DNA of 64,000 nucleotides from Cacconaster sp045114175. Its GTDB lineage: Bacteria > Bacteroidota > Bacteroidia > Bacteroidales > UBA932. The notes beneath the pieces were generated by a model that saw nothing but the letters and a program-made list of their open reading frames with translations, did no database searches and had not been told where the DNA came from. The translations under genes and the position numbers were made by a program. The stretch's first letter is position 1. The number at the start of each line of letters is the position of its first letter. The stretch is taken from assembly GCA_045114175.1 (NCBI GenBank), contig JBGUJZ010000035.1, forward strand, positions 61,441-125,440. The letters are read 5' to 3'. Shown here one piece after another: positions 57,681 through 64,000 of this stretch.

Positions 57681-57688
57681 TACTTTTG
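57681..57688 (+). promoter_or_regulatory. -7 promoter box for the thiL-like gene
   Basis: TACTTTTG fits TAnnTTTG, 22 bases before the ATG at 57711. It argues against the upstream-extended frame. Confidence 0.65.
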
Positions 57689-57710
57689 TCCTGTAAACTT
57701 TGGCAAGCGT

Positions 57711-58718
57711 ATGCGTACAGAAATTTCCACACTCGGCAAGGAAGAGGTGCTCCGCCGCCTCTTCGAGAATTCCGGTTTCACCAACAGCAGCATCATCCGC
57801 CTGGACGAAAAGTCGCAGGGCGCGGTGGCCTCGGCACACAAGATCCTGCTCGAGGGAATCGATTTCGATTTGGTTTACACCCCGCTCAAGCATTTGGGCT
57901 ACAAGGCGCTGCTCTATGCGCTGGGCGACCTGTACGCCGCTTTCCGCACACCGGTGGCCGTCTCCTTCAATCTGGGTATCTCCAGCCGGTTTTGCTTTGA
58001 GGATGTGCAGGAGTTCTGGCTGGGAGTGCTGGCCGGCGCGCGCGAACACGGCATCGCGCAGCTCGCGCTCGACCTGAATCCAAGCCTCAACGGACTCTGC
58101 ATCAGCATGGCAGCCTCCGGCGCGCAGAAACCCACCCTGCTCGGCAAACTGCCTGCAGCCGCCAACATGGATTTGATCTGCCTCTCCGGGCGGGTCGGCG
58201 CAGCCTACATGGGCATGCACGTGCTCGAGCGCGAGAAGGCCTCCTTCAACCGCGACGGCAAGCAGCCCGACCTGAGCAAGTACCGCCACATCTTGGCCTC
58301 CTACCTCAGCCCCGAGGTCAAGCCAAATACCGTATCGCGATTCATCGATTCCAAGATTTATCCCTCCACTGGATCGTTCATCACCCGCGGACTGGGCGAC
58401 GCCGTGCTGCGGCTGGCATCTCGGACGGGATTCGGCGCCAAGATCTATCTGGAGAGGATTCCGCTTTCGCAGGATACGTTTGATATGGCCGAAGAGCTGG
58501 ATATGGACCCCGTGACGGCAGCCATGAACGGCGGTGACGACTACCAGTTCCTCTTCACCGTGCCTATCGCACAGGCTGAAACCTTCCGCCGCGACTTCCA
58601 GGACTACGACATCATCGGCCACCTGGCCCAGCCGGAAGTCGGCGCCGTGATGGTCACCCCCGAGGGGGCAGAAATCCCTATCCGCTCGCAGGCCTTCACG
58701 GGCGTTGAGGAAGCGTAG
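57711..58718 (+). CDS. thiL: Thiamine-monophosphate kinase-like AIR-synthase family protein
   Basis: 335 residues from MRTEISTLGKEEVLRRLFENSG. Magnesium/ATP site pattern VSFNLGISSRF and GLGDAVLRLASRTG, with the late MNGGDDYQFLFTVP, which is typical of ThiL (GGDDYEL). But the N-terminal substrate region (FGDDAA-type motif in ThiL) is altered: KSQGAVASAHKILLEGIDFDLVYTPLKHLGYKAL. So it is likely ThiL or a close relative; ATP-dependent formation of thiamine diphosphate is expected but the altered motif lowers confidence in substrate. Confidence 0.75.
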   Translation: MRTEISTLGKEEVLRRLFENSGFTNSSIIRLDEKSQGAVASAHKILLEGIDFDLVYTPLKHLGYKALLYALGDLYAAFRTPVAVSFNLGISSRFCFEDVQEFWLGVLAGAREHGIAQLALDLNPSLNGLCISMAASGAQKPTLLGKLPAAANMDLICLSGRVGAAYMGMHVLEREKASFNRDGKQPDLSKYRHILASYLSPEVKPNTVSRFIDSKIYPSTGSFITRGLGDAVLRLASRTGFGAKIYLERIPLSQDTFDMAEELDMDPVTAAMNGGDDYQFLFTVPIAQAETFRRDFQDYDIIGHLAQPEVGAVMVTPEGAEIPIRSQAFTGVEEA

Positions 58719-58725
58719 TGCGCCT

Positions 58726-58808
58726 ATAGGTGCAGGCACGAGTACCTGTAGGAGCGATTTGGCAGGGAAAGTGCTCCCATAGGTGCAGGCACGAGTACCT
58801 GTAGGAGC
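58726..58808 (+). repeat. Two identical 30-bp direct repeats, each a hairpin
   Basis: ATAGGTGCAGGCACGAGTAC then CTGTAGGAGC occurs at 58726-58755 and again, identically, at 58779-58808 (53-base period). With one flanking base, CTATAGGT and ACCTGTAG form an 8-bp stem with one wobble. Tandem hairpins lie between the thiL-like stop and the kinase promoter; possible terminator or processing element. Confidence 0.75.
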
Positions 58809-58838
58809 AGTAACGATACAACTTTCAACGTTTTTTCG

Positions 58839-58846
58839 TAAGTTTG
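58839..58846 (+). promoter_or_regulatory. -7 promoter box for the deoxynucleoside kinase gene
   Basis: TAAGTTTG fits TAnnTTTG, 22 bases before the ATG at 58869. Confidence 0.6.
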
Positions 58847-58868
58847 TCTCCGATAAAACACCCCATTT

Positions 58869-59480
58869 ATGCATATCGGAATCGCCGGGAATATCGGCAG
58901 CGGAAAAACCACGCTCACCAGGATGCTGGCGCAGCATTACGGCTGGACGCCCAAGTTTGAGGCGGTCACCTACAATCCCTATCTGGAGGACTACTACAAG
59001 GATATTCCGCGCTGGTCGTTCAACCTGGAGGTCTATTTCCTGACGCAGCGGCTGAAAGACGTGATGAACATCTCCAAGAGCAAGGAGGTGATTATCCAGG
59101 ACCGCACCATCTTCGAGGGCGTTTACGTCTTTGTGGCCAACAACTACGCCCAGGGCAACCTGACCAAGCGCGATTTCGATGCCTACATGGACCTCTTCAA
59201 CGTGGTGATGCAATCGGTGAAACTGCCTGACCTGCTCATCTATCTCAAATGCGACATTCCCCATCTGGTCTCCCAGATCCAGAAGCGCGGACGCGACTAC
59301 GAGCAGACCATGAGCCTCGACTATCTCCGCGGCCTCAACGACCGTTACGAGGAGTTCATCGCCACCTACAAGGGCGATGTTCTGACCATCGACAAAGGCG
59401 GCCTCGACTTTGAGAACAACCCTGCCGACTTCGCCTCCATCACCGACAAAATCGACGCCCGCTTGTACGGATTGTTCTAG
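58869..59480 (+). CDS. Deoxynucleoside kinase
   Basis: 203 residues. P-loop GIAGNIGSGKTTL (4-16), the substrate-site segment YLEDYYKDIPRWSFNLEVYFLTQRLKD, QDRTIFEG with the ERxx-type catalytic region, LKCDIPHLVSQIQKRGRDYE (lid-like arginines). Deoxyadenosine/deoxyguanosine kinase type for nucleoside salvage. Convergent with the aldo/keto reductase gene, only 5 bases apart; I saw no terminator between them. Confidence 0.88.
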   Translation: MHIGIAGNIGSGKTTLTRMLAQHYGWTPKFEAVTYNPYLEDYYKDIPRWSFNLEVYFLTQRLKDVMNISKSKEVIIQDRTIFEGVYVFVANNYAQGNLTKRDFDAYMDLFNVVMQSVKLPDLLIYLKCDIPHLVSQIQKRGRDYEQTMSLDYLRGLNDRYEEFIATYKGDVLTIDKGGLDFENNPADFASITDKIDARLYGLF

Positions 59481-59485
59481 AAAGC

Positions 59486-60628
59486 CTATTTGGCGGCGGC
59501 TTCGGCGGCTTGGCGGTCGCGGCAGATGTCGGACCACTTGGGAGCGGCGTCGTAGCGGTCAGCGAAGTCGGAGAGAGCGGCGGGAATGTCGATGTTCTGG
59601 GGACAGACGCTGGCGCACTGGCCGCAGCCGACACAGGCGGAGGGGCGCTGCTCCTCGGGTAACGATTCCACAAACATCACCGGACCCAGGGTGGAGCCGG
59701 ACTCCATTTCGTTGTAGCTCTTGAGCAGCGTGGGGATATCCAGGCCCACCGGGCAGCCGTCGCAGCAGTAGCGGCAGGCGGTGCAGGGAACGCCCTTCTT
59801 GAGGGTCTCGGCCACGCGAAGAATACGCGATTCATCGGCCGGCGTCAAGGGCCGGCGCTCCGAGAAGGTGCGCAGATTGCCCTCGACATGCTCCATCGCG
59901 GACATGCCGCTCAGGGTAACCGTGACGCCGGGAAGGTTGTTCACCCAGCGAAAGGCGTCGTCGACGGGAACTTCCGGTACATTCGCCAGCTTGCCGCCGC
60001 GCACCGGTTCCATCACCCAGATGGGGATGCCCCGCTCGTTCAGCAGCCGGACCTTTTCCGACGCCTCCTGCAGGGTCCAGTCCAGGTAGTTGAGCTGGAT
60101 CTGGCAGAATTCGATGACCTGACCGTAAGGGCCGTCGAGCAGTTCACGGAAGAGCGGCAGGGAGGCGTGGGTGGACATGCCCAGATGGCGGATACGGCCT
60201 GCCTTGCGCTGCTCCACAAAGTAGTCCAGGATGCCCCAGCGCGGATCCATATAGTCGGCGATATCGTTCTCGCAGATATTGTGGTAGAGGTAGAAGTCGA
60301 AGTACTCCACTCCGCAGCGTTTCAGCTGGCGTTCGAAAGTCTCCGCCGGATTGAAGACGGGATAGTGCTGGTGGCCGGGGTACTTGTCGGCCAGATACCA
60401 GCTTTCGCGGGGATAGCGGTTGAGGATTTCGCCGACGATCCGTTCGGATTCGCCGTTGTGGTAAGGTACCGCCGTGTCGAAGTAGTTGACGCCGCCGCGG
60501 ATGGCCGTATCGATCATCTTTGCCGTGAGGTCGCTGTCCACGGTCTTGCCGTCCGGCAGCAACGGAAGCCGCATGGCGCCAAATCCGAGCGCCGACAGCT
60601 TTAATCCTTGGAAGTTATTGTAAAACAT
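59486..60628 (-). CDS. Aldo/keto reductase with C-terminal ferredoxin-like 4Fe-4S domain
   Basis: 380 residues from MFYNNFQGLKLSALGFGAMRLPL. The AKR barrel has the usual catalytic Asp and Tyr (NYFDTAVPYHNGESERIVGEIL) and KYPGHQ. The C-terminal ~100 residues add Cys clusters CTACRYCCDGC and CVGCGQCASVCPQNI, i.e. two 4Fe-4S sites. The start taken is the ATG complementary to 60626-60628. A -7-like box TATCTTTG (60632-60639) lies immediately upstream and would leave almost no leader. It is 23 bases downstream of sufD, so cotranscription is likely. Confidence 0.87.
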   Translation of the reverse strand: MFYNNFQGLKLSALGFGAMRLPLLPDGKTVDSDLTAKMIDTAIRGGVNYFDTAVPYHNGESERIVGEILNRYPRESWYLADKYPGHQHYPVFNPAETFERQLKRCGVEYFDFYLYHNICENDIADYMDPRWGILDYFVEQRKAGRIRHLGMSTHASLPLFRELLDGPYGQVIEFCQIQLNYLDWTLQEASEKVRLLNERGIPIWVMEPVRGGKLANVPEVPVDDAFRWVNNLPGVTVTLSGMSAMEHVEGNLRTFSERRPLTPADESRILRVAETLKKGVPCTACRYCCDGCPVGLDIPTLLKSYNEMESGSTLGPVMFVESLPEEQRPSACVGCGQCASVCPQNIDIPAALSDFADRYDAAPKWSDICRDRQAAEAAAK

Positions 60629-60631
60629 ATC

Positions 60632-60639
60632 CAAAGATA
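60632..60639 (-). promoter_or_regulatory. -7-like box right before the aldo/keto reductase start
   Basis: Minus-strand TATCTTTG, 3 bases before the start codon. Either chance or a nearly leaderless internal promoter. Confidence 0.3.
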
Positions 60640-60651
60640 CAAAAAATGTGA

Positions 60652-61347
60652 TTACAGGCGGGAGAGGACGCGGGCGGTGAGGGAGTCGCGGAGAGCAAGG
60701 TCGGGAACGAGGGCGAGAACTTCGCCGACGAAGGCCATCTGCTGCAGGCGGGCGGCCTCTTCAGCCGTGATGCCGCGGGAGCGCATGTAGAAGAGTTCTT
60801 CTTCATTGAGGCGGCCGACGGTGGCACCGTGGCTGCACTTCACGTCATCTGCATAGATTTCCAGCTGTGGCTTGGCCGTGGCACGCGCCTCGGTGGAGAG
60901 CAACAGGTTGTGGTTGGCCTGGTAAGCCTCGGTCTTCTGGGCGTCAGGCGCCACGTAGATGAGACCGTCAAAACGGCTCTGGGCACGGTCGCGCAGGATA
61001 CCTTTGAACAGCTGGGAGCTGTAGCACTCCGGAACGTCGTGCGAAAGGCGGATATCGAAGTCCATTTGCTGGTCACCACTCGGGAGATAGAGACCGCCCA
61101 AGGTGCATTCTGCATGACGCCCAGCGAGACGGATGCGCATTCGGTTGGAGATCTGCGCACCACCCAGGGCCACAAAAATCATCCGCAGCGAAGCGCCCTC
61201 AGCCAGCGAGACCTCAAAGTCCGCCTCCAGCACTGCATCGGCTGGAGCATCCTGCAGCACATAAGCGACGGCTGATTCTCCTGATCCAAGGATTAGGGGA
61301 ATATGACCGGAAGCGTTATTAAACGTATAATTACGGATATCCGACAC
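60652..61347 (-). CDS. sufD: SufD-like iron-sulfur assembly protein, short form
   Basis: 231 residues, about half the usual SufD length (~430). The C-terminal SufBD core is intact: VALGGAQISNRMRIRLAGRHAECTLGGLY, ILRDRAQSRFDGLIYVAPDAQKTEAYQANHNLLLSTEARATAKPQLEIYADDVKCSHGATVGRLNEEELFYMRSRGI. The N-terminal third is missing. The start ATG (61345-61347) is 12 bases after sufC; the first dozen codons overlap a 10-base-phased ACG tract. The next in-frame Met is about 55 residues in, so a longer start seems unlikely. Possibly a true minimal SufD. Confidence 0.8.
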   Translation of the reverse strand: MSDIRNYTFNNASGHIPLILGSGESAVAYVLQDAPADAVLEADFEVSLAEGASLRMIFVALGGAQISNRMRIRLAGRHAECTLGGLYLPSGDQQMDFDIRLSHDVPECYSSQLFKGILRDRAQSRFDGLIYVAPDAQKTEAYQANHNLLLSTEARATAKPQLEIYADDVKCSHGATVGRLNEEELFYMRSRGITAEEAARLQQMAFVGEVLALVPDLALRDSLTARVLSRL

Positions 61348-61359
61348 GATGCGAGCCTC

Positions 61360-62103
<744 letters not shown>

Positions 62104-62105
62104 AA

Positions 62106-62747
62106 CTATTGTTCCTTCATTGTTTTACGCCACGACGACATTCCCAGGAAAGCCAGCGCCAGATAGCAGGCGCAGACGATGGGCATGAAGACCAGTCCGG
62201 CGAGAATATACAAAACGATATTGGTGGTGTTGGCCACCATCCAGGCATACCAGCACTCCAGTTTTTTGCGGGCAGAGAGGTACTGCGCTAGCAGGATGGT
62301 CATGGTCACGAGCGCATCGATATAGGGATGCTCAGCGGGCGGGAAGGCGTCCGGCCAGGCCACCCCTGCCTGCTGGAGCGACCAGCCCAAAATCAGCGCG
62401 AAGAGCACCACGATCAGCAGATAGCGCACGCGGAGCGGCTTTTCCAGATGGGTGATTTTCAGCTGGTTCTGACGATTCGCCTCGCCTTCGTGCGGATGGG
62501 TCCAACGATAATGACCAAAGAAATTGATGACCAGCGAAACGGGCTGCAGCGCCATGCTGAAATAGAGGTGCTTCTGCGCGAACATCAACAGCAGCAGAAT
62601 GTTATAGACATACCCGAACCAGAAGTTCGCCACCCGTGCGCGACCGGCCAGAAAGACGCAGGTCAGGCCCACCGCCACCGAAAGCAACTCGATGAGGCTC
62701 ACGCCGATACCGCCCAGCGAAAAGAGGATGAAATCCGTACTGAACAT
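62106..62747 (-). CDS. pnuC: PnuC-family nicotinamide riboside transporter
   Basis: 213 residues, seven hydrophobic helices. Family pattern: VGLTCVFLAGRARVANFWFGYVYNILLLLMFAQKHLYFSMALQPVSLVINFFGHYRW and ECWYAWMVANTTNIVLYI. Imports nicotinamide riboside for NAD synthesis. Its position between sufB and sufC is unusual: three bases after sufB and two before sufC. It is co-translated with the suf operon; no NadR or kinase gene is next to it in this window. A related PnuC-like transporter (e.g. for thiamine) cannot be excluded. Confidence 0.85.
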   Translation of the reverse strand: MFSTDFILFSLGGIGVSLIELLSVAVGLTCVFLAGRARVANFWFGYVYNILLLLMFAQKHLYFSMALQPVSLVINFFGHYRWTHPHEGEANRQNQLKITHLEKPLRVRYLLIVVLFALILGWSLQQAGVAWPDAFPPAEHPYIDALVTMTILLAQYLSARKKLECWYAWMVANTTNIVLYILAGLVFMPIVCACYLALAFLGMSSWRKTMKEQ

Positions 62748-62750
62748 AGG

Positions 62751-64000
<1,250 letters not shown>

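Noticed and set aside
56814..59537. Upstream extension of the GDPD frame over the thiL-like and kinase genes
   Set aside because: Antisense to two clear genes; the lipoprotein signal peptide sets the start at 57638.
60652..61347. sufD as a frameshifted or broken gene
   Set aside because: The region upstream is intact sufC with a normal stop 12 bases away, so no lost N-terminal half is present to be rejoined.

Overview
The window is a chromosomal segment of a member of the Bacteroidales, order level only. The signs are fimbrillin-type (type V pilus) lipoproteins, DUF3575, DUF5119, DUF3109 and DUF5106 proteins, a PG0541-like efflux accessory, A-rich translation leaders with few Shine-Dalgarno sequences, and many promoters of the Bacteroidetes type with a TAnnTTTG -7 box. 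Base composition looks G+C-rich for the order, while the leaders and promoters are A+T-rich. I saw no rRNA, tRNA, CRISPR array, insertion sequence or phage genes.

Layout. 1-3.7 kb: pgk (cut by the left edge), then an operon of a methyltransferase, lgt and a threonine-aldolase-like gene. 3.7-5.9 kb: a structured intergenic repeat, a cell-surface lipoprotein and an unlisted 43-residue peptide gene. 6.0-7.3 kb: pyrH-frr. 7.4-23.3 kb: one ten-gene minus-strand fimbrial operon, read as OmpA/DUF3575 protein, DUF5119 lipoprotein, three major-type fimbrillins, a 12-bp hairpin, three further fimbrillins and two very large surface lipoproteins. 23.7-26.1 kb: a divergent fimbrillin plus a membrane-embedded AraC-type regulator, which together look like the control unit of the locus. 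26.1-30.1 kb: hemW, a coiled-coil membrane protein, a ROK sugar kinase. 30.2-32.3 kb: a two-gene unit of a double-OmpA protein and a miniature hybrid-two-component-like regulator (two propeller blades, one membrane helix, AraC domain, no kinase). 32.5-36.5 kb: cation efflux, MarR, glutathione peroxidase, then butanol dehydrogenase and DUF3109. 36.6-42.4 kb: TPR protein, U32, holB, ricT, trmB. 42.4-49.3 kb: outer membrane protein, thioredoxin, and a TolC-adaptor-RND-PG0541 efflux operon. 49.4-54.4 kb: secreted amidotransferase-like protein and D-aminoacylase, then groEL-groES. 54.5-64 kb: DUF5106 lipoprotein, tadA, ispE, GDPD, thiL-like, deoxynucleoside kinase, and a suf cluster (sufB-pnuC-sufC-sufD-aldo/keto reductase) running off the right edge.

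The most unusual signals are non-coding or embedded in genes: (i) two copies of a ~110-nt cloverleaf-like inverted repeat with covarying stems, each filling a convergent gene junction; (ii) a palindromic repeat inserted in frame in both the DUF3109 gene and ispE; (iii) tracts with an exact 10-nt period of ACG-centred units running up to start codons; (iv) terminators folded inside the 3' coding sequence of the convergent neighbour; (v) divergent promoters whose -7 boxes face each other; and (vi) the same 11-bp inverted repeat at both ends of the miniature regulator gene.
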